NCBI RefSeq assembly: GCF_036013645.1
Contig: NZ_CP107869.1
Location: 10,168,001-10,232,000, forward strand
Reading direction: 5' to 3'
Source: Streptomyces sp. NBC_00490
GTDB taxonomy: Bacteria > Actinomycetota > Actinomycetes > Streptomycetales > Streptomycetaceae
Length of the DNA stretch: 64,000 bases
Shown here: piece after piece, positions 17,094 to 26,044 of the stretch
Position numbering within the stretch: the first letter of the stretch is position 1
Layout: every line of letters begins with the position of its first letter
Translations under genes and position numbers: made by a program
Notes under the pieces: model-generated
What the model was told of the DNA's origin: nothing
What the model saw: only the letters and a program-made list of their open reading frames with translations
The model's database searches: none

Positions 17094-17516
17094 CTGTCTC
17101 TCCTTCGCGTGATCGCACTCCGACCCGATCCCGACGTGGATCGGCCACCCTACGGTTGCCCGCGATTCCCGTGTAAACACCGCGACTTGAGGTCGCGGTC
17201 ACCATGACCGCAATGGGAGCCATACGGTCATTACCCGTGCCGTCAGGAACGATCGCGGGTGTGTCAATTGCCTCAACGTGCCGCTTCGCGAGGGCTGCCC
17301 GGTGTCACGCGGACCATCCGGAAGCGCCCTGGTCGATCTGTGCAGGACTGATGATTTCTGTGTGCTGGCTGATACGCGACTTGTTGATGATCTATCAGTT
17401 CCCTTTGCTGTTACGTGGTTTGACAGTGGCTTACGGGGGCGGGGGCACACGCTGAGCGTTGTCCGAGGCACACGACGTCGCCCGCGCGGGCCGTGACCTC
17501 AAAGGGGGAGAGTCAG
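17094..17516. other. Intergenic region upstream of the secreted nuclease gene
   Basis: About 420 bases without a supported gene. TTGACA at 17420-17425 could be a -35 element for the nuclease gene, but no convincing -10 follows at the right distance. It also holds the promoter of the divergent small membrane protein. Confidence 0.35.
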
Positions 17517-19016
17517 TTGAGAGCACGCGCGTTACGGACAACGGTTTTAGGGGCGTTGTCCGCAGCTTTGCTGTTGGTGGGAGTGCTTCCTGCGCAGGCC
17601 GCCTCCGGTGCAACGAACGCGGCCGGTGGGGACGGCGTGACGTACAAGGTCATCCCGTATGTGATCTCGGATCCTGATCTGGTGGCCCATCCGGAGAGGG
17701 TGATCAAGGAGCTCAACCGCAGTGGTGGGTCGCTCGATGCCCTGGGTGTTGCTCCGGCTACCGAGGACGGGCCGTCGAAGATCACGAAGTCCAAGGCCGC
17801 ACAGGGCGTCGACGCTCAAGCGGAGCCGGAGTCGTACGTGGTGGATTCCTCGCGGTTCCCTGCGGGCCGGATCCCGGACGACATCTACGACTACCCGACC
17901 TCCGACCAGTGCGAGGACCAGTACGACCTGGCCTCGCGCGACCAGGGGTGGATCAAGAACCGGTACTCCTACTGCCAGATCCATCTGCTGGTGATGCCGG
18001 CTGTCCGGTGCGGCATCTTCCCGCCCCGATGCACCACCACCGGTGTCTTTGTGTCCCGCAACCGGCTGATGGGCTTCGGCAAGGTCGGCGGCGCGGAACA
18101 CATCAGCACCTCGCGGTGGGCGGACTTCCGCCTGCAAGTAGGCGTCATCCAGGCCACCGGACCCTTCGCAGAGTCCGGTGCGGACCTCACCGCGGAGATC
18201 GAGTGCGAGGGCAACTACCTGGACGACGACTATCCGCAGACCGACGAGAACGCCTGTTTCGCCGGACTGAACGACGAGGTCGAGAAGTCGATCGGTGAAT
18301 GGCGCCGGGACGGTTCCGCGCACCTGGACCTGCTCTCGCAGGCATCCAGCCCGGATGCAGCCATGGGGGAGCAGATCGGCACCGGCGTCTTCCACATCGA
18401 GTACGACTTCGATCTGCCCTGGTACTTCCAGTTCATCGACACCGAGAGCCCCGAAGGCGGCATGCGGTTCGACTCGGCCTGGTATCTGCAGTCCCACAAG
18501 CTCGGGTCTGTGTTCGACCGGGCGGTGCCGGGCATGTCCTACACGAAGTCGGATGCGGCAGTCGGCGGCGTCGCCACGCATCTCGAGGAGGCCCGCGCCA
18601 ACCCGGCGGCCACCATGCCGACCCAGGCAGACAAGCACCTGGCCGGCGGCTCACCCGGTGACCCGATCCACCGTCTGGCCCAGGCCAAGGGGGACAAGCA
18701 GAGTTTCCGGTACGACGAAAACCGTCGCATCGTCCGCAACTTCTGCGCGACCAGGGCGATGCAGGACCTCAAGGCAACCCTGCCAGTGGACCAGGGCCCG
18801 TACGACTGCGACGAGTACCCGATGGCCTCGACGTACGAAGGCGCGGGGCGGCACCTGTTCCCCGACGAGCCCTACGGTGGCATCCAGTACGAACGCCACT
18901 ACTCGGCACGGTGGGTCAACAGCGAGGTCAACCAGGAAGCCGGACGACGACTCGGCCGCTGGTACGACGTGGACCGGCTGCTCGACCAGGACGCCTTCTA
19001 CATACCCATCCGCTGA
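17517..19016 (+). CDS. Secreted NucA/NucB-type nuclease-domain protein
   Basis: A 499-residue protein. I choose TTG 17517 because AAGGGGGAGAG lies just upstream; GTG 17493 is an in-frame alternative without a ribosome binding site. Residues 1-28 form a Sec signal peptide ending PAQAAS. The central 350 residues are unrecognised and contain several cysteine pairs. The last 110 residues carry NFCATRAMQDLKA, then YDCDEYPMASTYEGA (Cys431, Asp432, Glu433) and LDQDAFYIPI, the signature of NucA/NucB-type non-specific DNases. It is likely an extracellular nuclease, possibly a toxin, since a small convergent gene follows it beyond a shared terminator. Confidence 0.8.
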   Translation: MRARALRTTVLGALSAALLLVGVLPAQAASGATNAAGGDGVTYKVIPYVISDPDLVAHPERVIKELNRSGGSLDALGVAPATEDGPSKITKSKAAQGVDAQAEPESYVVDSSRFPAGRIPDDIYDYPTSDQCEDQYDLASRDQGWIKNRYSYCQIHLLVMPAVRCGIFPPRCTTTGVFVSRNRLMGFGKVGGAEHISTSRWADFRLQVGVIQATGPFAESGADLTAEIECEGNYLDDDYPQTDENACFAGLNDEVEKSIGEWRRDGSAHLDLLSQASSPDAAMGEQIGTGVFHIEYDFDLPWYFQFIDTESPEGGMRFDSAWYLQSHKLGSVFDRAVPGMSYTKSDAAVGGVATHLEEARANPAATMPTQADKHLAGGSPGDPIHRLAQAKGDKQSFRYDENRRIVRNFCATRAMQDLKATLPVDQGPYDCDEYPMASTYEGAGRHLFPDEPYGGIQYERHYSARWVNSEVNQEAGRRLGRWYDVDRLLDQDAFYIPIR

Positions 19017-19041
19017 CCGCCGACCACTGACCAGGAACACT

Positions 19042-19070
19042 GTGGGGCCCCACTCGCCAGCGGGGCCCCC
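19042..19070. terminator. Bidirectional terminator between nuclease and convergent gene
   Basis: GGGGCCCC (19044-19051) pairs with GGGGCCCC (19062-19069) around a ten-base loop. It lies between two convergent stops and can serve both genes. Confidence 0.65.
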
Positions 19071-19081
19071 GCTTGCCGCGC

Positions 19082-19528
19082 TCAGCCTAGGTCCGGCCAG
19101 AACTGAACCAGCGCCCAGCCGCCCGGCCGCGCGAACCCGTCTTCCGGGACAGGGGTGTTCTCCCGCCACCCCACGCGGGCGCGCCACTTTCCGGCCTGCG
19201 GGAGCCGAAACACGTCCGACTTGCCCCCGGCCGCGATCTCATCCACGAGAAACCGGCCCGAGGGCAGGTCCAGCAACAACTCCTCAGTCGACGGCCAGTC
19301 GTCCGCCTCCACCGGCGCCGGACCGTCCCAGGCTTCCAGCCGCAGCCGAGCGTTCACAATGTCCTCGGCCGACCCGATGTAGACCATGGTGGCGTTGGCG
19401 CTGACGAAACTGCCGACGGAGCGTGGGGAGGCAGGCCGTTCCCCCGCCTGGCCCTCCTCATCGATCAGGCCGAACAGCCGGTGGTCCACGACCACATCCA
19501 GTTCTCGGCACGACACAAGCTCAGACAT
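19082..19528 (-). CDS. Hypothetical protein convergent with the NucA/NucB protein
   Basis: A 148-residue acidic soluble protein from ATG 19528, with GAGGG upstream. It begins MSELVSCRELDVVVDHRLFG, and the later part ([19 protein letters not shown], then KWRARVGWRE) reads as a beta-rich fold. I do not recognise the family. It sits tail-to-tail with a secreted NucA/NucB-type nuclease. The beta-rich pattern loosely recalls ComJ/Nin, the inhibitor of NucA in Bacillus, but that similarity is weak and an immunity role is inference only. Confidence 0.65.
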   Translation of the reverse strand: MSELVSCRELDVVVDHRLFGLIDEEGQAGERPASPRSVGSFVSANATMVYIGSAEDIVNARLRLEAWDGPAPVEADDWPSTEELLLDLPSGRFLVDEIAAGGKSDVFRLPQAGKWRARVGWRENTPVPEDGFARPGGWALVQFWPDLG

Positions 19529-20206
19529 ACAACACCCTCTGAGGCCGACGTATCACGAGCTGCTCCCCGGCAGGCTATGCCCGGACGCCCTCTGCGCCCA
19601 GCCCGTCCAGGCGATGCGCACCGCGAAGGACCGTTGTCGCGACCGCTTGGCCTGGTGGTCGAAACCGGTAACCGGAGCACGGGCAGTCGCCCACGGTGGA
19701 CTCTCACCAAGGAACCGTAGCTGCAGGCAGTCGGTGAACCCGTCTCACTGCGAAGGCTGTCCGCTTCGCAAGCGGGGCTGGCGGCGACCAGGACGAGCGG
19801 TGCTTGACGCAGTGCCATTACGCCGAACCGGTGATTGGCGCAGATGGCCCACGCCTTCTTTTCCCGCCTCGGCGTTGTGGATCATGTCTGCCCGTCACGT
19901 GGTGGCTGAGCAGGCACCTTTGGCGATTTTCCATTTCAAGGAGCATGGCCAGCGTGTCAGAGAACAGGGTCTTGGTACATGACGTGCCGCTCGCGCAGAA
20001 CCCATCCACGGCCAACGCGGTACTTGCCGCGTTGCTGTAGGGACGCTCGTTCGCGCTGATCCTGGAGCCTCTCCAAGCCCCGCGCCTCCTCGCCCTGTCA
20101 CCGCCCCGAGCGGCTGGCGGGGCAGCCGCCATCGGCGCTCACACTGCTTGGCCTGCCCCCGGGCCGGGCACCCCCTACCGCTTCGGCACAACCAGAAAGT
20201 ACAGAC
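19529..20206. other. Gap without a recognised gene
   Basis: About 680 bases. No frame gives a recognisable protein on either strand. The only item of note is a possible 28-residue peptide at 19954-20040, listed separately. Confidence 0.4.
19954..20040 (+). CDS. Possible small peptide
   Basis: GTG 19954 lies ten bases after AAGGAG and opens a 28-residue frame, VSENRVLVHDVPLAQNPSTA followed by NAVLAALL. Translation signal and codon use are plausible, but nothing confirms expression. It precedes the FkbM methyltransferase gene by 170 bases. Confidence 0.25.
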   Translation: MSENRVLVHDVPLAQNPSTANAVLAALL

Positions 20207-21145
20207 ATGGGACTGGCATACCTGCGCTCGGACGCAGACCGGGCGATGGGCGTCGGCACGGGCCGCGTCCTGGTGCGGGAGACGGCCGGGTGCGGCAGGG
20301 ACATGGCCCTCGCACTGCGCACCGCAGCGGGGACGAGCAAGGTGACCGCGCCCTACTGGATGGGCCGCCGCTTTCTTGGCGCGGCAGGCCGCCCGCTCGC
20401 CGACGACACCCCGCTCTCGCTCAGCTTCCTCACCCCTGGCCAGCCGGCACGCGTGCGCATCCGCAGGAACCAGAGCGATCTGCTGATCCTTTGGCAGGTG
20501 TTCCTGAAACGCTTCTACGAACTCGGCGTGCACTACCGCCTCGACGAGGACATCACCACCCTCGACACGATCGTCGACCTCGGCGGCAACACCGGCCTCG
20601 CCGCGGCCTACTTCACCGCCCGCTACCGCCCCCGCACCCTGCTGAGCGTGGAGCCGATCCCGCAGAACGTGGCCGTCCTGCGGCACAACGCCGCCCTGTC
20701 CGGCCTCGACTGGAAGATCGAGCCCGCGGCCGTGGCCGGGGCGTCCGGTACGGCGGAGTTCACGGTCAGCGCCTTCTGGGACACCTGCACCGCCGTGCCC
20801 GCCGTGGCCGACCTGCGCCGCACCCGTCCCTACCGGCTGGAGAACGTGCTGGCCCGGCCGAGCGTACGGGTGCCCGCGCTCACCGTGGACGAGGTGCTCG
20901 CCAAACACGGCATCGGCCACGTCGACCTGCTCAAGGTCGACATCGAGGGCAGTGAGGCCGAGGTGTTCAGCCAGGTCCAGCCGTGGATGGAGCAGGTGGA
21001 CCGGATCGTCCTGGAAGTCCACGACAAGTACATCGACGGCGAAACCGTCCGGAGCACGATGCGCGCGGCGGGCTTCCGCCAGGTACCGCCGCGCGTCCCG
21101 GAGCCGGCCGGCTTCAACCCCGTCGAGCTGTACGTGAAGCCGTGA
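20207..21145 (+). CDS. FkbM-family methyltransferase
   Basis: A protein of up to 312 residues from ATG 20207; an in-frame ATG at 20304 is an alternative start, as the first 32 residues are not needed by the fold. It has the FkbM-type SAM methyltransferase motifs: TIVDLGGNTGLAAAYF (motif I, SAM binding, about residue 123), LSVEPIPQN, and LLKVDIEGSEAEVF (about residue 243), with RIVLEVHDKY near the end. FkbM enzymes O-methylate sugars or small molecules; the substrate is unknown. The stop overlaps the GTG of a HAD phosphatase gene, suggesting a two-gene unit acting on a phosphorylated or sugar metabolite. Confidence 0.85.
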   Translation: MGLAYLRSDADRAMGVGTGRVLVRETAGCGRDMALALRTAAGTSKVTAPYWMGRRFLGAAGRPLADDTPLSLSFLTPGQPARVRIRRNQSDLLILWQVFLKRFYELGVHYRLDEDITTLDTIVDLGGNTGLAAAYFTARYRPRTLLSVEPIPQNVAVLRHNAALSGLDWKIEPAAVAGASGTAEFTVSAFWDTCTAVPAVADLRRTRPYRLENVLARPSVRVPALTVDEVLAKHGIGHVDLLKVDIEGSEAEVFSQVQPWMEQVDRIVLEVHDKYIDGETVRSTMRAAGFRQVPPRVPEPAGFNPVELYVKP

Positions 21146-21831
21146 ACGGCAACAGTGCGACGGCACGCACAGCCGACCTCGCAGCACTGGCGAAGGCCAC
21201 TGCGCCCGCCGCCGTCGTGTTCGACTGCGATGGCACTCTCATGGACACCGAGCCATGTGCCGACGCCGCACGCAGAGCCCTCTTCGCCCGCCGGGGCCAC
21301 ATCTACGACGATGCGGCCCGCGCCTGCCTTGTCGGTCTGTCCGTGGCCCAGGGCGGGGAGGTGATGGCACGTCTGTTCGGGCACAATGCAGCGCAGTTGG
21401 CGGGAGAACTGGCACAGGAACTCCTGGCCCAGGTCGCCCACGGGGCCCAGCCGATGCCCGGTGCCACAGACCTGCTGCGCCGGCTCACCGGCAGGGTGCC
21501 GATCGCGGTGGCCAGCAACGGGCCTCGCGTTCTCCTGGACAAGTCGCTGGCCCGCGGCGGTCTGTCCCGATGGCTGCCGATCACAGTCTCGGCGGACGAT
21601 GTTCCCTCGCCCAAGCCGCACCCCGCCTGCTACCTCGCCGCCTGCACGGCACTCGGCGTCGACCCGGCGAGCGCCCTGGCTGTCGAGGACTCCCCGGTCG
21701 GCGCCCGTGCGGCCCACGCCGCCGGGATGACCGTGCTCGGCGTCGGCGGCCTGACCCGCGGACCGTACGTACACGCTCACGTACCCGCCCTCGACGATGC
21801 CGCGCTGCGGCGCTGGCTCGCCGGGTGGTGA
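21142..21831 (+). CDS. HAD-family hydrolase (phosphatase)
   Basis: A 229-residue protein from GTG 21142, overlapping the FkbM stop. All four HAD motifs are present: VVFDCDGTLMDTE (nucleophile Asp and acid/base Asp), VASNG (motif II), KPHPACYL (motif III Lys) and VEDSPVGARAA (motif IV). The helical cap between motifs I and II is of the subclass-I beta-phosphoglucomutase/phosphatase type. It probably dephosphorylates a small metabolite, perhaps linked to the methyltransferase reaction. Soluble. Confidence 0.88.
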   Translation: MNGNSATARTADLAALAKATAPAAVVFDCDGTLMDTEPCADAARRALFARRGHIYDDAARACLVGLSVAQGGEVMARLFGHNAAQLAGELAQELLAQVAHGAQPMPGATDLLRRLTGRVPIAVASNGPRVLLDKSLARGGLSRWLPITVSADDVPSPKPHPACYLAACTALGVDPASALAVEDSPVGARAAHAAGMTVLGVGGLTRGPYVHAHVPALDDAALRRWLAGW

Positions 21832-22640
21832 GCGGCGGCTGTCCGACGCAGCGCCCTGGCGTGGGGTAGGGACCCTGCCGAAAGTGCCCTGCCGGATCCG
21901 TACTATCCACGCGCACAGCACCACTTCCCGGTTCCGGGTCAGGAGACCCAGCCCGTACATCCGGCTCAGCCCGATGCCGATGCCGATGTCGGCGCCAGAG
22001 CGTGTGCAGCCGCCGTGGCCCTGCCCGGCTCGGACCGTTCCGCGCCAACCGGCGGGCGGCAACCACCGGGGTCTCGGGATGCGGGTGAACTGACCGCTTT
22101 TGAAGGGCTGTTGGGCCAGCTCCTTTTGTCCTGCGGGGGAGGAGGATGGCTGTTGATGGAGTGTCAGGCTCCGCCAGGACGGCGGGGTGACACGCGGTGG
22201 CAGCTGTCCTGAGGCGATGGTTGCCGTGCTGGGATGCCCTGTCGGGGATGCCACGGCGGAGTCGGCGCTGCTGAGGCTGTGGCCGGTCGTTGGCGGGAGG
22301 GCACCGGCTGCGTGCCCGTGCGGCCGTGCCGTGCGGGCACTTCCCTGCCCGTCTGCTGTCTGGCCGCACGGCCGGCGAGGCTCCTCCATTCCTGACCGGA
22401 TGGATGGCCGGGTCAAGGACGTAGTGAGCGGCGGGATCCATGGGCGCTTGCCCGGCGGTCCCGCGAGCTGCGGGTCGGCGCCGAAGGACAGGACGGGAGC
22501 ACTGCGGGTGGTGTGCACGGTCAGTGGTTTGCCGCTCTGCAAGGCGCCGTCGCCCTCAGCATCGATGGCGTGAGGCAGGAGCGTCGTACCGCCGCACACC
22601 ACGGCGGCAACCGTCTCCGCACCAGCCTGGCCAGCACATT
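21832..22640. other. Gap without a recognised gene
   Basis: About 800 bases. Long open frames cross it on both strands, but none has a credible start, composition or motif. It separates the methyltransferase-HAD pair from the DUF4383 gene, whose stop is at 22641. I see no repeat or RNA gene. Confidence 0.4.
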
Positions 22641-23213
22641 TCAGCCGCCCGTGCCGTCGGTAGTCGTGCCGGGGAGTGCTGCGGCCGGGATGTCGGCGGA
22701 GCCGATCGCTGCTGCGGCACGGCGCCGGCGCGCCAGGGACTCCTCGGCGGCCTGGCGCGGGTGGCGGCGGCGCCAGTACGGGTTGTCGTGGGACAGCCTG
22801 CTGGTGACTCGGCCGTACATGCCGAAGGTCAGGATCACCAGGCCCATGATGAAGCTGAACATGACGTTGGTCAGGCCGAAGTCGAGGAAGTTCGCGTCCT
22901 TGTCCAGGACGAAGATGTGCCAGAAACCGCTGAGCAGGAAGAGGGTCCCGACCGTCATGTTGAGCGTTGACGCGAAGTTGCCGCCGATGACGCCGCCTGC
23001 GATCAGCGCGAGGCCGACGATGACGGAGATGAGGCTGAGGACGCCATTGGTCGTCATGCCGGCGATGGTGTCGCCGTCGGTGCCGAACGGGCTGAGTTGG
23101 TCGGCGAAGCCGAGGATGCCGAAGACCAGCAGGACCGTGCCGCAGAACGCGGCGCCGTAGCGGTAGACGGTGGCGAGCTTGTGATCGACCGGCAGTTCGT
23201 CGCGAAGTTGCAT
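22641..23213 (-). CDS. DUF4383 membrane protein
   Basis: A 190-residue protein from ATG 23213, with GGGAGAGGATCACCTGCC upstream. Four hydrophobic segments lie at about 20-40 (YGAAFCGTVLLVFGILGFAD), 60-78, 88-106 (MTVGTLFLLSGFWHIF) and 118-136. The motif RYGAAFCGTVLLVFGILGF and a small hydrophilic loop DQLSPFGTDGD fit DUF4383, a family of small four-helix membrane proteins in actinobacteria. The tail is basic (RRRHPRQAAEESLARRRRAA). Function unknown. Confidence 0.85.
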   Translation of the reverse strand: MQLRDELPVDHKLATVYRYGAAFCGTVLLVFGILGFADQLSPFGTDGDTIAGMTTNGVLSLISVIVGLALIAGGVIGGNFASTLNMTVGTLFLLSGFWHIFVLDKDANFLDFGLTNVMFSFIMGLVILTFGMYGRVTSRLSHDNPYWRRRHPRQAAEESLARRRRAAAAIGSADIPAAALPGTTTDGTGG

Positions 23214-23463
23214 GGCAGGTGATCCTCTCCCTGGGGGGTATGTCCTCCTTTCTTTGGATTTGGTGTCAACGGTTGCACCTGCCGCGAGGTTCGTGAACCG
23301 AGCGGCTCGCGTTCAGGCCCCTGATGGTGGAGAGGGGGATCGTGACCCCAGTTCATCAGGGCGTGGCGCCACGAGTGCGAAGGACGCCAAGGATGCGGCG
23401 ACCCGAGGCGTGGCCAGTGGAGTCGCCGCCGCCCTGGTGCTGACCCGCCTGTCGGGACTCGGG

Positions 23464-23697
23464 TCACTTCCCCCGTTTTTTGAGAGCGGACGGCTTGTGG
23501 ACGGCGGATCGTCCGGACTTGTCGCTGCGCACCTTGTACTGCGGCTCGTCGGGCGAGGCGTCCACCGTCCGTCCGGCGGCCTTGGTGCGACCGGTGATCT
23601 TCTTCTCGACCTTGCCGGTCGCTTCGTTCCCGTGACTGCGCCAGGTGACCTGGTCGCCTTTGCGCAGGCTCTTGCCCTGGCTGTCGTCCTTGGTCAT
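23464..23697 (-). CDS. DUF2945 (HVA1-type tudor) protein
   Basis: A 77-residue basic protein; the start at 23697 is fixed by AGGAGG upstream on the minus strand. KGDQVTWRSHGNEATGKVEK, then ITGRTKAAGRTVDASPDEPQ and YKVRSDKSGRSAVHKPSAL, is the characteristic DUF2945/HVA1 small beta-barrel. These proteins are often stress-related in bacteria and fungi, with no defined biochemical role. The 250 bases between it and the DUF4383 gene hold only the latter's promoter. Confidence 0.85.
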   Translation of the reverse strand: MTKDDSQGKSLRKGDQVTWRSHGNEATGKVEKKITGRTKAAGRTVDASPDEPQYKVRSDKSGRSAVHKPSALKKRGK

Positions 23698-23810
23698 GTC
23701 GTCAGCCTCCTGACCTCCGAGTGCCCCTGGGACCGGGCGTCGTACCGCGCCCGGCTCCGGCACGCTTTACACAGACGCCACCATTGGGGCGGCGGCCCCG
23801 CTGTCACTCC

Positions 23811-25013
23811 TCAGCCGGGGAAGCGGCCGGTGGAGCGGAGTTGCCAGCGTCGTTCCGCGTACGCGAGATCGTCGCGCCACAGTCGCCCGGCGGCGGCTCT
23901 CATCAGGGGGCGCAGCAGCGGTGTCATCCGGCGGGCCATGGCGAATCCGGGGCGATCGGACGCCGCCACCACGGCTTCCACCACCGCTGTCCTGGGCCTG
24001 CCGTGCTCGTCGGGGCCGAGTGGGGTGGCGTGTGTCTCGACCACTGATCCCGCGCCTTCGCCCTGGGTGATCCGCATGAGGACCGTGCGTGGTTCGGGAG
24101 CGGTGAACACGGCGCGTACCGGTACGACGAGTCGCCCGGCGACCTTGAAGGACACGTCGACGGTGAAACCGTCCTCGTCCGCCGGACCGGTTTTGTCCGA
24201 GGCGCCGGGCTCGCGCTTCGGGGGATCCGCGTGCCCCTGCTTCCTGGGTGTTGAGGACACGACGGTCAGGTCGACGAAGGAGTACGGGTGGAACCAGGCG
24301 CCGTGCCAGGGGTCGAGACGGTTGGCCACGACGTCCTCGGGTTCGCAGGTACCGAAGCCGACGTACACCGCCGACACCGCTCCCGCCAGTGCGGGCCGCG
24401 CGGGCACCACGGGTGCGTCCAGGGGCGGCTCGCCACCGACGTCGTCCAGGCGCACCCACACCAGGAGCCCGTCGTCGTGCACCGGCAGGGGCTCCCAGCC
24501 CGCGAACGCGGTGCCCCGCAGGCCGAGCCCGTGCCAGTGGCAGACAAGGGTGCCGCAGCGCACCGGGCTGTCGCGCAGCGGTGCGCCCAGGTGAGGGCAG
24601 ATGCCCGGTCCGGCGACCAGCTGTCCCGTGGCGTCGCGCCAGATGACGACCTCCTGTCCCGCGATCGTCCGGGCCAGCGGGCGGTCGTCGTGTACGTCGC
24701 CGGTGGCCCCTGCGACGTACCAGTTGCCGGACGGCTGCGCCTGGGCGCGCTTCAGGGCGTCGGCGATGACGGCGGGGCGCGCTTCGCGCCAGGTCGGGCG
24801 CTGGCGCTCCCAGGCGACGGCGTTCCGGCGCAGCGACAAGGGATACCGCGCGCGCCGGACGGGGCGGACAGGCCCGTCGGGCTCGGCGGGGCCGACTGAA
24901 TGGACAGGGCGGATGGGGCGTGCGGGCCGATCCGGCAGCTGATCCTGCTGACCTGGCTGATCCGGCTGATCCGTGCGGTCCTCGAACTGGCCGTCGACGG
25001 GGTCGGGGTTCAC
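23811..25013 (-). CDS. Rieske [2Fe-2S] DUF5914 protein of the carotenoid operon
   Basis: A 400-residue protein from GTG 25013, overlapping the crtB stop (GTGA). The first 55 residues are low-complexity (Asp, Gln, Pro). At about residues 130-165 a Rieske cluster site, CPHLG, 16-17 residues, then CHWHG, binds a [2Fe-2S] centre. The rest resembles the DUF5914 C-terminal half of oxygenase-like proteins. It is last in crtE-crtI-crtB-this gene, the position given to crtV in Streptomyces isorenieratene clusters. A Rieske protein could supply electrons to, or carry out, an oxidation of the carotenoid, but its step is not established. Confidence 0.82.
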   Translation of the reverse strand: MNPDPVDGQFEDRTDQPDQPGQQDQLPDRPARPIRPVHSVGPAEPDGPVRPVRRARYPLSLRRNAVAWERQRPTWREARPAVIADALKRAQAQPSGNWYVAGATGDVHDDRPLARTIAGQEVVIWRDATGQLVAGPGICPHLGAPLRDSPVRCGTLVCHWHGLGLRGTAFAGWEPLPVHDDGLLVWVRLDDVGGEPPLDAPVVPARPALAGAVSAVYVGFGTCEPEDVVANRLDPWHGAWFHPYSFVDLTVVSSTPRKQGHADPPKREPGASDKTGPADEDGFTVDVSFKVAGRLVVPVRAVFTAPEPRTVLMRITQGEGAGSVVETHATPLGPDEHGRPRTAVVEAVVAASDRPGFAMARRMTPLLRPLMRAAAGRLWRDDLAYAERRWQLRSTGRFPG

Positions 25014-26044
25014 ACGGCCTCCTTGTGCAGCGGTTTGTCGACGGAGTCGGACGGGCTGGGAGCCAGGGCAGGTGATGGTGGCGTTGCGGGCGGCTGGGTC
25101 CGGCGCGGGCCGCGCGCCGCGATCCTCGCCGCCGCCAGCCGCAGTGCCCCGTCGGCGGCGACCGCGGCGCGCCGCCGCCGGGACACCACGGACCGGCGGT
25201 GAAGGACCGCGTACCCGTCGTCGGCGACGGCGTCCAGAATGGCGCCGTACAGGACGAACGCCGTGCGGATGCAGGGGCGCGCGATGGGGTCGAGCATCGC
25301 AAGGCCGGGTGCGGCTTCGCGGTAGACGCCGCGGGTGAGGTTCTCGAAGGACCTGAATGCCTCGGTGATGCGCGGGTCGCGCTTACCGGTGGCGCGGCTC
25401 CAGGCCAGCAGGTCGCGGTGGACGTCGTGGGCGTGCAGGAGGTCGGCGGGGACGTAGATGCGGCCGCGGTCGAGGTCTTCGCCCACGTCGCGCAGGAAGT
25501 TGGTCAGCTGGAAGGCGACGCCCAGGGCGGCGGCGTAGGGGGCGGCTTCGTCGCGGGGGACCACGGTGCCCAGGACGGGGAGCATCTGGAGGCCGATGAC
25601 CGCGGCGGAACCGTGCATGTACGCCCGCAGGTCCGCGTAGGTCTGGTAGTCGGTGACTTCCAGGTCGCTGCGCATGGCGGCCATGAAGTCGCTGAAGTGA
25701 CGGTGGTCGATGTCGTAGCGCCGGGCGGTGTCGGCGAGGGCCACCACCACGGGTTCGAGGCCGGTGCCCTCCCGCAGTCCCTTTTCCAGTTGTCGCTGCA
25801 GGCGGGCCAGTTCGGTGGCGCGGGCGTGGGGCGGAACGTCGGCGTCCAGGGAGTCGACGATGTCGTCGGCCCAGCGGGCGAAGCCGTACAGGGCGTGCAC
25901 GGCGGGGCGGCGTTCGAGGGGCAGCAGCCGGGTGGCGAGGAAGTAGGTCCGGCCGTGGCGGGCGTTGAGCCGACGGCAGTGGGTGTAGGCCTCGCGCAGC
26001 GATGGGTCGGTGATGCCCGCCGCGTCGAGTTCACGGGCGGTCAT
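25010..26044 (-). CDS. crtB: Phytoene synthase CrtB
   Basis: A 344-residue protein from ATG 26044, overlapping the crtI stop (ATGA). It condenses two geranylgeranyl diphosphates into phytoene. The prenyl-binding motifs are clear: [13 protein letters not shown] (about residue 55, first Asp-rich site) and [20 protein letters not shown] (about residue 170, second site), with [20 protein letters not shown] at the N-terminus. The C-terminal 45 residues are low-complexity (Pro, Arg, Ala). Third gene of a coupled minus-strand operon. Confidence 0.95.
   Translation of the reverse strand: MTARELDAAGITDPSLREAYTHCRRLNARHGRTYFLATRLLPLERRPAVHALYGFARWADDIVDSLDADVPPHARATELARLQRQLEKGLREGTGLEPVVVALADTARRYDIDHRHFSDFMAAMRSDLEVTDYQTYADLRAYMHGSAAVIGLQMLPVLGTVVPRDEAAPYAAALGVAFQLTNFLRDVGEDLDRGRIYVPADLLHAHDVHRDLLAWSRATGKRDPRITEAFRSFENLTRGVYREAAPGLAMLDPIARPCIRTAFVLYGAILDAVADDGYAVLHRRSVVSRRRRAAVAADGALRLAAARIAARGPRRTQPPATPPSPALAPSPSDSVDKPLHKEAV

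Noticed and set aside
17420..17448. A firm promoter call at TTGACA before the nuclease gene
   Set aside because: No -10-like sequence lies 16-19 bases downstream, so it is only mentioned in the gap description.
20830..22602. A 590-residue minus-strand frame across the FkbM/HAD genes and the following gap
   Set aside because: It is antisense to two well-supported genes and shows no protein-like pattern in the gap.
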